In this document: piece by piece, positions 54,801 to 64,000 of the stretch
Layout of the letters: each line of letters starts with the position of its first letter
Position numbering within the stretch: position 1 is the first letter of the stretch
Origin: Paulownia fortunei
Taxonomy: Eukaryota > Streptophyta > Magnoliopsida > Lamiales > Paulowniaceae
Direction: 5' to 3'
NCBI GenBank assembly: GCA_019321725.1
Contig: CM033123.1
Location: 310,001-374,000, forward strand
Length of the DNA stretch: 64,000 bases
Notes under the pieces: generated by a model
Seen by the model: the letters and a program-made list of their open reading frames with translations, nothing else
Told to the model about the DNA's origin: nothing
The model's database searches: none
Made by a program: the position numbers and the translations under genes

Positions 54801-55775
54801 GCATCCCCAGCTTCCATATCTCAAAAACCCAAATCATTGTCACAAACAATAGCTCCAAACGTTAGTTTTCTTTTTTAATTTAAATAAAAAAATTGGAAAA
54901 TACGTCGAACCCATTTGCTTCTTAAATTTGTTGAAAATTTATAATGTGTTTGCATTCATAAGATTGAGATCATGGAATTGAAATCAATTAAAATTCTACT
55001 GAAATTCGAATAATAGCATTTCCAATTCCAGTTGTGAAGTTCCCATTTCTTGACAACAAACACGATGTAAGAATTGCTTCATTATTCTTCAAATCAAGTA
55101 CTCAACAATGCCAAAAACTATCTTTAACTAACAACTCCTTTATTCCACTCTTTTATGAAGACCGGAACTATTGCCACTAAAAAGATTCAACATTTTTCGA
55201 CAACTAATTCGTCTTTCTTCTCATTAATTTTTCCTCTGGCTTAGGGCATTTAACTTGATAATTAGCAAAGCAGCTTCAAAATAAGTTACAAAAAAGAATC
55301 TAAAAGCTGCTTCGATTCCACCCCAATTCAAAGCTATCAATAATGATATAAACAGTACATCTCACCAAATTAACATCTTACTCCACTCTTTTTTTTAATT
55401 TTTTGCTTCAGCGCCCTGTTTTCAAGACTGGGTTTCTAATTTTTTGCAATTAATTATTGAAATGAACAAAATACCGCATTTCCCCACAAATTTTAGTACT
55501 CAACTTAATCATCCATGAGAATACGAATAATCATATTAAAAAAAAAAACATAAATCAGGAATTACAACAAACAAACAAAAAGAAGAAGAAGAAGAAGAAG
55601 AAGAAGAAGAAAAAACCTGGATTTTGAGAGCAGCAGAATTCTGCTGACGCACCGAGAGGCGTCGGTTTCTTTCCAATCGCGTCTGCTCTAGAAGCTTCTG
55701 CCGGTCTCTCTCTTTGGAGCTCCGACCACCTAAATCCACCCGTTTTCGCGTGGATGGATCACCGGTGAAAAACAT
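35662..55775 (-). CDS. UPL6: HECT-type E3 ubiquitin ligase UPL6-like, with disabling lesions
   Basis: A HECT E3 that accepts ubiquitin on a cysteine and transfers it to substrates. I place 26 exons from 55775 down to 35662: 55617-55775, 52958-53055, 52637-52764, 51102-51216, 50586-50766, 49492-49668, 49017-49196, 48276-48348, 48004-48122, 47572-47901, 47359-47455, 46591-46734, 46355-46436, 46185-46271, 45882-46025, 45582-45707, 43594-43692, 42866-42933, 41965-42031, 40733-40903, 40444-40533, 38123-38203, 37103-37176, 36140-36211, 35949-36038 and 35662-35728. That is about 1040 codons, the size of UPL6. The N terminus [20 protein letters not shown] and an IQ motif ([13 protein letters not shown]) fit UPL6 rather than UPL7. 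The HECT domain ends with [16 protein letters not shown] (catalytic TGC at 35981-35983) and AGFDLS. Lesions: CT instead of GT donors after exons 9 and 10, a poly-G tract and an extra G in exon 10, a phase break at exon 13, and TAA at 40450-40452 in exon 21. See the findings. Confidence 0.85.
39529..39932. repeat. Diverged direct repeat, possibly a MITE, in UPL6 intron 21
   Basis: Two copies of about 190 bp (about 39529-39731 and 39734-39915). They share ttctttttggga, gtcttatt.cctaa.atggca, cttaaagtaattat.tgaaaccgcc and aagccactactt blocks. The second copy is followed by atggagggagta, which resembles the terminus of Stowaway-type MITEs. I could not find a matching opposite end, so the MITE assignment is tentative. 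Confidence 0.55.
44958..45017. repeat. (TA)n(TG)n compound microsatellite
   Basis: About 11 TA units followed by about 19 TG units, in the UPL6 intron between exons 16 and 17. Confidence 0.93.
45842..45874. repeat. (GA)n microsatellite next to a UPL6 donor
   Basis: About 16 GA units. On the minus strand this is a CT repeat that begins a few bases after the donor (gtgaatttctct) of exon 15. Confidence 0.93.
47868..47882. repeat. Poly-C/G tract of 15 bases inside a UPL6 exon
   Basis: 15 C on the plus strand (15 G in the sense of the gene) lie within the predicted exon 10. A T and CCCCC follow on the plus strand. The tract length sets the downstream frame, and the length shown does not keep the frame needed for the flanking coding segments. 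Confidence 0.85.
53056..55616 (-). other. UPL6 intron 1
   Basis: A 2.56-kb first intron. Just inside its donor is a (GAA)n repeat (55579-55611). At 54414-54427 there is a 14-base poly-C tract. At about 54190-54310 there is a TE-like block with a palindrome (cctgggctaagcccagg) that I could not classify. Confidence 0.7.
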
Positions 55776-55803
55776 TTTCGTTCTATTTGATTTTCCTTAT
55801 TCA

Positions 55804-55812
55804 AAACCCTAA
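55804..55812 (+). promoter_or_regulatory. Telo-box-like element in the UPL6 leader
   Basis: AAACCCTAA on the plus strand (TTAGGGTTT in the sense of the UPL6 gene), about 30 bases upstream of its ATG and so probably in the 5' UTR or core promoter. Function is inferred. Confidence 0.35.
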
Positions 55813-55813
55813 T

Positions 55814-58800
55814 TGAGAAACAAGAATAGTTGGTGAAGAAATTTAGTGAAGCTGTCTTCAAAAGGAGAAAGAAAAGAATAGAGGAGAAAGAAAAAAGTGT
55901 TTCAACTTTTAACAGTGGGAAATAAATATACATGTGTGTGTGTGTATATATATATATACTGTTTTCTTATAAAGGGACCATTTATATGGTAGTATTAAGA
56001 CTTTAATCTAATCTTTTATGCTGACTGAGCTTAAGATTGATTAAACTATAATATAATTTGTGGAAAAATAAATTATATGAGGAGAGCTTGTGATTGGAAT
56101 TTGTTCAGTTTAATTAAAATTCGTTCAGATTTAATTTTTTTCATAATATAATTGAAGATTAAATACGAATTAATGTTTTCTAAGAATTTTAGATTAATTT
56201 GCTGTCCATTTAAGGACAAATATTTAAAAAAAAAAATTGTTATATTTGTTTTGAAGATGGATAAATTAAATTCATATGTGTTGTCAAGTTTTAATTCCTT
56301 TTCTTTTCAGCTTTGGATTAATATTTATTAACTTTTTTCATTATTTGTTCACGAGTTCAGCAGCTGAAAAGAGAATATTTAAACTATGTAAGTCCAATTT
56401 GGATATAAAATTGAGCCCATAATTATATTATATTGGATTTCAATTTTCACCTTTGGGTCTCTATATATCTCCATGGGACAGAGAGGAACTGTTTGGAATC
56501 GGTCTACGTCTATCAAATGGACCATAAGTCTAACAAAGCCCAATATAAACACTGAGTACTATAGCCAGTGTATGAAATATTGCAGAAATATCATCGAATT
56601 GATTTATCTACTTTTAATACATTCTCCCTGCCACGATGCCCATTATTGCACCAATAACAGTGAATAAGTTTTATTTTTTAATTTTTTTCTTACACGCCAA
56701 AAAAAGATAATATATATATATATATGGTGTGCCGAATGCAGTTAAATAAGTTTCAAGTGGAAAAAATGCAAGTAAAGAAAAGAAACCAATCATAGTACAA
56801 AAAATAAAAAAAGGATAAAAGAAATTTCTATTATGTTGGTTCTCCTAAGTCCATCAGTAATAAATTAGGTCAATTCCAAGAATTCGTATTCTGGTAAGTT
56901 TGATAACTTCACAGTTGTTGGTGTATATACCAAACTGATTTCTGACTTATGAACCTTATTTTCCACCAATCATTGCATCCCTGTGGACTGGAAAATCTTC
57001 TATAGTGGAAGTGGATATAATTCCACTTCTTGAATGTCAAATTTCAAATTAGGTTTTACTGCAAATTAATTATTTAACAGCTGTGGCACAAAAAAATAGG
57101 AACCAATAACTTGGAATAATAAGATATTATACATTTAGCATAGCATATATAGTAGTATCTGATGATGTAGGAATTTCCACAGCTAACAAGATCCTAGGTT
57201 CTGTTGACCTTCATTGAAAAATTGGGAATGGATGCCCAATGAATTGTTAGGGTTGACATTGTTTCTGTACCCTTTGAAAACTTTTGTTTGATAATGGGTT
57301 GTAGATGAATTGAATAAAAAGTATCACATTCAAACTAATCCAGTTGCACATTCCGCTGTTTTATTCCAAATAGGCAACTATTATGGATCCATAATTTGAA
57401 TTAAAATCACAATTTTCAATTTATCTGTTCATGTAATTATTTTTTTGTATCAACTAATTACACGATACGTGTGCATATATAAATTTATTTAATTTTTTAA
57501 TCAGAGCACTCGCTCGTAACTTAATATTAATATGACGTATATCAATATATATACCATAACAATTTTAATGTTTTCGATTCAATTTCTAAATTGCAATCAC
57601 ACTATTTCCCTCTTTTGTCACTTTCTTGAAACTCAAAACCATTTTTATGATATTAATTAATGAAACTTATACATATATTTGCCTTCAAATCTAGGTTCAC
57701 CGTCCGGGCTCGAAAAAAAAAAATTGCTATAATAACTTATAAGTGACATTCAAATTTATTTTTCAGAATTAACATCATAAGTACGCATTCCTGATCTATT
57801 AATAGAAGAATCATAAGAGAAAAGTGGATCATTGGTGGATTCTCTTTAAAATTTAAACTTCATTGGTGGATCATTAGTCTTCATATACTATTGTATTTTA
57901 TATGAGTTTTCAATTTCCACTGAAACCATATATTATTAGGCCCACTGAGCCTGGAATATAGTTGTGTTATTGGGCCTACAACCCATGAGCAAATGAACTT
58001 GTTCGTATGGGCTCCAGTGGAACCCGTTGAAAAGTAGATTAATATGCTTAATGACCACTAGGCCCCTGGAGCTTATGGTGTCCGTTCAGAATTCAAATAA
58101 GCACGAAATAAAAATAATATAAATATAAATATAAAGGAAAAAAAAGACAAATAAACAAAAACAAAAAAACAAAAAAAAGCATGGGCCACCAAACTATTTA
58201 AAGCATATGCATTGCACTGATTAGATATCAGACGCCTTATTCAATATTTGGATATTTTCCATGGGCCACCAAACTATTAGTTTTAGGAATGGTGGGCCAG
58301 GCCCAACAGGCCTACATTCCATTAATTTCTTCAGTGTCTTAAATTTTTTGTTTAATGTTTGCTAACAACAAGAATTCCGATTTACTGAAAAATCAATTAA
58401 ATAAACAAATCATAAGCTGGGAATAGTGAAGAGTTATAGATTACGCTGTGCAAAAGAACTATATTTTTCTACAATTTGAGTTCATGAGCACGAGGGCTAA
58501 ATTCACATTACCACAACCAAATGGAATAAGTAATTGGTATCAATTATCTTATTTTCAATGACTAGTCTTGGTCACAAACTATCAACAGTGTGTCAACATT
58601 CTTCTAAGATTAAATGTTGTACAATTTGTGAATATAAGTTCATGTTTTTGTTAACAAATAATAGAGTGATGAATAATTATCGTTATCTCCAAAACTGATA
58701 AATTACTAAATAGTGAAATTGTGTTAACTCTCATTATATTTAAATAACCGAAATAAAGTGCCAATTAAAAAACTAAAACTAAGCTAGCACTAAGCAAATG

Positions 58801-58980
58801 CAAAAGCAACTTAGGGCTTCTGATTTCACCGTAAATAATCAAAATTGAATATCTTATCTCATCAGTCTAAATTTATTTTTCTAATTGATAATCGAGAATT
58901 CCCAATTTTTCATTAGTCTCTCTCTAAGTCTAATGAAAATATTACAAATTGACAATACACTATATTCCTATGCTAATTAC
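55814..58980. other. Intergenic region upstream of UPL6
   Basis: AT-rich spacer with no gene. It holds a TG/TA simple repeat (about 55933-55959) just upstream of UPL6, another TA run (about 56710-56726), and a 19-base direct repeat catgggccaccaaactatt at 58180-58198 and 58260-58278. Confidence 0.55.
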
Positions 58981-59363
58981 CAGTATTTTCATAATTGGAC
59001 CAGTGATCAAATTGGGTTTGTTAACAATTAGCGGTTCAACCGGTCGGACCGATTTAATGAAAATTAATTATATTTTTTTATTTTATTTTATAAAATAATA
59101 ATATAATAAATTAATTATTATGTAATGCATTTTAAATATAAAAATAAATAAATAACAAAAATATAACAAAACACAAAATACAAATAATCACATAAATATA
59201 ACAAAATATCAAATTTAAACTTTTTTAAAAAAAATAAAAAATAGAAGATGAAAATCGATCAAACCGATTTGGGTCAAACGGTTTTATAGGCCTCATTGGA
59301 CCGGACCAACTTCCAGTTTTTGGTTGGACTGGTTGAGCCGGCTTGTCCGATTTTGAAAACATG
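58981..59363. mobile_element. MULE-like MITE, 383 bp
   Basis: The ends form imperfect terminal inverted repeats: cagtattttcataattggac on the left, and the right end read in reverse is catgttttcaaaatcggac. They are flanked by 9-base near-identical sequences gctaattac (58972-58980) and gcgaattac (59364-59372), the target-site length of Mutator-like elements. The interior is AT-rich, with accggtcggaccg and ggaccggacc blocks near the ends and no open frame for a transposase. Confidence 0.65.
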
Positions 59364-59372
59364 GCGAATTAC

Positions 59373-60048
59373 AACAATCAATAATTTATTAAACTTTATG
59401 GGTCTCATGAAACGATTAGGCAAACCATACAAGTATATTATTATATTACATGTAATTTATGGCATTCAACATAACGAACTGGACACGTAAATTATATATT
59501 GAGTCATTATGATTAACATATCATCTAAATAGTAGCCAATTAATTAAAAGTATTAAGAATAATATTAAAATACTCAACTAGAAAAAGTAAATCATCAATT
59601 AAATTGATAGAATAATTCAATTTGTCATAATTAGACTACATCATAACCCTATAAAAGAAAATTAATTCATGCTAAAACTGAAAAATATCCTAACAAAATT
59701 TATAGACACGATAAAAGTGCTGATTTTGATTCTAATTTCCTCCCTAAGTAAGATATGTTGAATTATTTTGTACAAAACAAAGCATGTTTTATTCCATTCC
59801 TTTATCCTCATTATTATGTACAAAAACAATTTCCATTGCCAACTATATTATGGTTGAGCCACTCATACACTTTGAAGTGGATGCTACAAGCCACATGATC
59901 TATTTCACGAATGTATTAATACATGTCCATGTAACTAATGGTATTTTTTCAGTGCCAATAATGTGTGTCAACTTGACTTTCCCGTAGCTTGATCTCGCAG
60001 CTGACCCACTAGTTCAAAATTTGGCAATGAAAGACACTTATAACAATA
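59373..60048. other. Spacer between two DNA transposons
   Basis: AT-rich sequence with two small open frames (59296-59490, which overlaps the MITE, and 59784-59987). Neither resembles a known family. Confidence 0.45.
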
Positions 60049-60056
60049 CATGGGAG

Positions 60057-61343
60057 CAGGGGCGGAGCCAGAATTTCAGTGTAGGGGTGCGAGGTCCGAT
60101 CATAAAAGTATAATATTAATTATTTTTTTCACCTATAAAAATATTTTCTTATTGTGATTTTTTTAATACTTAATTATTAAAAAATAAATACAACTATAAA
60201 TAAAAAAATAATATTTGTACATAAATTTCTCATACCTATCATATCTACATAAGTATTCGAACAAAAAAAGGACTTCTAAATGAAAATGAGAATCAATTCC
60301 AATTCAATTTAATACAAAACAAAAACTAACTTACAATGTTGGAAAATATAATCCTAATATTAGAGTAATTCTTACAATTTCATCACAATCTTATGAATCA
60401 TTATTAAGTATTCAAAATTGTCTTATTATTGTGAAAAAAAAAAATGGTTTTTCAAATAAAACGTAGTTTATATAAGTAGTTACACATTTGTAAAAGATTG
60501 CTTGAGAAAAAAATTTCAATAAAAAAATTAATTTTAACTTTTTAAATGTGATGTTGTGAAATCATATTTCAAATAGTAACAAAAATGAAATGGGAATCTA
60601 TTTTTTATTGGACCAAACAAAACTGAAAAGTAAATAAAACGCAAAGTATTAGACAAAGAAAACTCAATAAAATAAATAAATTACATAAATATGAATGAAA
60701 AAATATTATAAGAAAACAATGAATTAAAAATATATTAAAAAACTAATGAAGTTCTTAATTATTTTTATTGTGAAAGAGAGCTATTGTTTAAATAAAAATA
60801 ATTCTTAACGTTATAAAAAATTATAGTAACATGTAAAAAATAGATTTGTCAATCAAACTTGCTTCCAAAAACTATTGCATACATCTGAGTATTATTTTAT
60901 AATCATTATCCAAATGAAATGTATTTTGAAAAACCTACACTTATGATTTTTTGCAGCATAAAAATTAGAATAATTTCAAATAATAAGTAAAGAAAGTAGA
61001 CTCAAATAAGTTAAAAACTAACAAATAAGTATAAAAAATAACAATAATGAGTATTTTTTGATTAATATAAATTATATTTGTAGAGATAAATCATAATAAA
61101 GTTTTAATAGTACAAATACCTTTTAAATTTTTATATTAATAATAAGCACCTAAAATTTTGAAAAAAATAAAGTTTCAAATAATTTAGAATATTTTGAAAT
61201 TTACATATTCAAAATAAGATTATAAAAATTTGAGGGGGCAACTGAGATAATTTCATAATTTAAAGGCGGCAAAAACTTTAATTTTATTAAATTTTATAAA
61301 TAAAAGATATATTTATAAAAAATTGAGTCTACCTCCGCCTGTG
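60057..61343. mobile_element. Non-autonomous hAT-like transposon, 1287 bp
   Basis: The left end is caggggcggagccag. The right end read in reverse is cacaggcggaggtag, matching the left at 11 of 15 positions. A perfect 8-base target-site duplication CATGGGAG flanks it (60049-60056 and 61344-61351), as expected for hAT transposition. The interior is very AT-rich and encodes no transposase, so it would need a transposase from elsewhere. The intact target duplication indicates a single, reasonably recent insertion. Confidence 0.85.
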
Positions 61344-61379
61344 CATGGGAGTTTCGACACATCTGCCGGGAAAAAGGTC

Positions 61380-61649
61380 AAAAAATGATCTAACGCCTAA
61401 GTGTTGGGCTTGTTGCTGCTGTTTGTTAAACAACCCAATGCCTAGGCACTGGGCATACTGCCTCTCGCGCAGCACTTAGGCACTGGGCTTACTGCATTGG
61501 GCTCCATTTTATTTTTTGGTTTTTGGTATCAAATTTAACACTTCGGAGTTGTGAACCCAGTGCTTAAGCATTGTGAATCCAACGCACTAACTGCACTGCC
61601 TCTTTCTCTCTCTCTTAAGCATTGTGAATCCAACGCACTGACTGCATTG

Positions 61650-61702
<53 letters not shown>
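61380..61702. repeat. Repeat block ending in a (CT)26 microsatellite
   Basis: Several copies of ctaggcactgggc/cttaggcactgggct lie at about 61391-61500. A 51-bp tandem duplication follows (61563-61613 and 61614-61664; unit cttaagcattgtgaatccaa...). The second copy runs into about 26 CT units (61650-61702). Confidence 0.85.
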
Positions 61703-61703
<1 letters not shown>

Positions 61704-62003
61704 GTTCAACTTATTTACGACACTTAGGCGTTGTATTCTAGTGCCTAGTGTCTGCTTCGTTTTCCAAAATGCCATCTTAGCTATTGAATATGTATGCGTT
61801 AGTTATTGACATACCACTCTTTATTTTACAAATACTTCCACAAACTTGAAATAGACCCTAAAATGAAAATCATCAGATTTTATCAAACTGAAAAGAAAAA
61901 ATTAAATATTAAACAACTAAATAAATCTACAAAATAAATAAATAAAAAATATAAAATGCTTGGATTGTCTTCCAAGAAGCACTTGATTTGTCTTTGAAAC
62001 TCA

Positions 62004-62198
62004 TCAATTTGGGTTTGCCATGGAGATGGTGGACTTATGAGCATGTTCTCCACCTTTAATATATACATTGAGTCTTTTACCATTCACCTTGAATTTTTGA
62101 TCACTAGCTTGAACCTCAACAGCACCATGTGGAAACACTTGGACAACTATCAATGGTCTGGACCACCTTGATCGAAGCTTACTTGAAAACAAACACAA
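62004..62198 (-). pseudogene. Ty3/gypsy-type integrase C-terminal fragment
   Basis: The frame contains FSSKLRSRWSRPLIVVQVFP, then HGAVEVQ and FKVNGKRLNVYIKG. This is the SH3-like segment that ends many plant Ty3/gypsy pol proteins. No catalytic integrase core, LTR or other pol domain is attached, so it is a short relic in the same orientation as the neighbouring polymerase relic. Confidence 0.7.
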
Positions 62199-62205
62199 TC
62201 ATGAG

Positions 62206-64000
62206 TTAAATAATAAAAACTTTTGGTTGAGAGGGTTCAACAAAGGCGAACTTTATCCACCATGTATGTTTTCTCTGAGAATTATTGTAAAGGAGGACAT
62301 TTTCCCAAGCATGTATATAATCATCATATGTATAAAGGTTGGGAAGGGTTCTATATGTAGAAAGTTGTCTAGGCTGAAAAAACTGAATTCCCCAATTTGT
62401 TGGTGGAATGATATTTTTAATAAAAAAATTTGAAAACCCATGTTTAGTAGGGCTTTTCATATGAAAAATATCAGCAGAGCCTGTTTCTATTAGAATAGTT
62501 TCAAAGTATTCTTGAGGTTTTTTGCCAAAAATAGGGGATAACTATTTGAGCAGATATGATTGCGCCACATGATGGTGGTAAGCCTATTAGGCTTGTTTCA
62601 ACAGGAGCATAATTTTTATGTGCAGTGATGACATAAGGATATTTTAGATCATCATTTTCTTTTCTATTAGAAAATACCGCATTATGATATAATTGTATTT
62701 CATAGGTGGTTTCCTCATTTTTGAATTTCTTAATAGGATCGAATTGAGATAAATCATCATCTGCTTGGTTATTAGCCTTTGATGTTCCCTCATTTGTTTG
62801 TTTCTTCGTGCTTTTAGCAATAGCTAAACATGGAAGCTTTTTTGCTTTTTCTTTTATTTTTATTATTACATTAGTATGACTATTAGTCCATAGTACAAGA
62901 GTGCTTTTTAGCCTTTGAAAAAGGAGTTTGCAATCAAATGCAAGTCCTTTATAGAAGTCTGCCATGTAATTTAGAGTTCCAAGAAATCTTTGTAAATGAT
63001 TTTTATCAGTTATTTTATCAGGAAATTTATCTGCAAATTTTATTGCTCTTTCTATAGGATTTATTAGTCCATTTTCAATATAATGACAAAGAAATCTAAC
63101 TTTTGTTTGGAAAAGTTTACCTTCTTTGCAGAAACAATAAGTCCAGCTTTCTTGTTTGTATTGATAAATATATTTAAGTGCTTAAAATGTTGCTCAATAT
63201 TAGCAGAATAAATTAACACATCATTAATATAAACAATTATAAATTCCATATGAGGATTATATATGTCATTCATGACATGTTGAAATTTTGAAGGAACATT
63301 TTTTAACCCAAACAACATAACATTCCATTCATAGTGTCCAAAATGGATTATGAAAACCGTTTTATATTTATCTTATTCTTTTAGAAGAATTTGCTAGAAT
63401 CCTGACTTCATATCGAATTTTGAAATATTTTGGCTTGATTAAGCCTATTCAGTAAATCCCTTTTATTAGAAATTGGATATCGAATCCATCTAAGCACTTT
63501 ATTAAGTGATTTTTAATTAATTACTAATCTAGGAGCTTCTACTTTATTAAGTAATTTTTAATTAATTACTAATCTAGGAGCTTCTCTTTCAATTTCTGTA
63601 GCATTATCAACATAGAATGCGGGACATCTCCAAGGGCTATGACTTGGCCTTATTAGACCTTTATCTAATAATTATTTCTTTTTTTACAAAGCTCAAGATG
63701 TTTGGGACTCATAGCAATAGTGTGAGCTTCAGTTGGAATATATTTTTCATTAAAATTTGGTTCATATGGTAAATTACCATATATTTTTTCCTTTCCAAAA
63801 AGGCATTAGGAGTTTCAGCGCATATTTCTTTTAAAATATTTTCTAAAATTTCTTTTATCTTTTGTTGAATTTTTGGAGAATTAGTTTTTTCACAAAGAAG
63901 CTTGAATGAAACCTCATTTTGTAAAGATAAAAGGAAATTTTATGTCTTTTGAAGAACATTTAATAGTAAATTAATAGAATGAGTTTTTGGAGGCATGGTA
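62206..64000 (-). pseudogene. Endogenous pararetrovirus-like polymerase relic, partial at window end
   Basis: A decayed reverse transcriptase/RNase H region of the Caulimoviridae type, read from 64000 toward 62206 and broken over several frames. The RT palm segment is in 63064-63318. Its catalytic motif at 63220-63231 reads YIND, not the usual Y-x-D-D, so one metal-binding aspartate is lost. The connection segment with the FLGTLNY-type motif spans about 62990-62930, and an RNase H-like stretch follows in 62501-62965. The stretch 62206-62460 (YDDYIHAWENVLLYNN) may be the next part of the same polyprotein, less surely. Stops and frame changes separate the pieces, and a 45-bp tandem duplication lies at 63496-63585. 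No intact viral gene is present. A Ty3-type element is the alternative. Confidence 0.7.
63496..63585. repeat. 45-bp tandem duplication in the RT relic
   Basis: Two copies, 63496-63540 and 63541-63585, of a unit starting actttattaagtgattttta, with one mismatch. Being 15 codons long, it would not shift the frame by itself. Confidence 0.92.

Overview
This window is nuclear DNA of a core eudicot plant. It is AT-rich, its genes have many short exons with GT-AG introns, plant-specific families are present, and the intergenic DNA carries microsatellites and degraded transposons. I cannot name the species. I see no bacterial feature, rRNA, tRNA or CRISPR array.

Layout. (1) 861-2719 (+): a two-exon PP2C protein phosphatase. 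(2) 4132-6822 (+): a two-exon mitochondrial dihydrolipoyl dehydrogenase. (3) 8857-15735 (+): a tandem cluster of six single-exon pectin methylesterase inhibitor (PMEI)-like genes. Three are intact, three are broken, and there is one orphan 3' fragment. (4) 18020-27878 (+): the translation release factor eRF3 in 18 exons, whose splice phases all close to a 528-residue protein. (5) 30132-33919 (+): plastid ribosomal protein S1 in seven exons. (6) 55775-35662 (-): a 20-kb, 26-exon HECT E3 ubiquitin ligase of the UPL6 type, convergent with the S1 gene. (7) 55776-64000: no host gene. This stretch holds a MULE-like MITE, a complete non-autonomous hAT-like element with a perfect 8-bp target-site duplication, simple repeats, a Ty3/gypsy integrase tail and a decayed endogenous pararetrovirus-like polymerase.

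The single-copy genes are housekeeping genes (pyruvate/glycine decarboxylase E3 subunit, translation termination, plastid translation, protein turnover, signalling) and do not form a pathway. The PMEI cluster is the locally expanding and decaying part: paralogues share promoter sequence and differ by frameshifts, one internal deletion and a duplicated 3' end.

The most unusual observation is that the UPL6 gene, otherwise in perfect phase over 26 exons, carries several disabling changes. Four lie within about 450 bp around a 15-base poly-C/G tract in an exon. A separate nonsense codon lies in the HECT domain. This is either a decaying gene or a locally wrong consensus. I found no convincing previously undescribed biological system.
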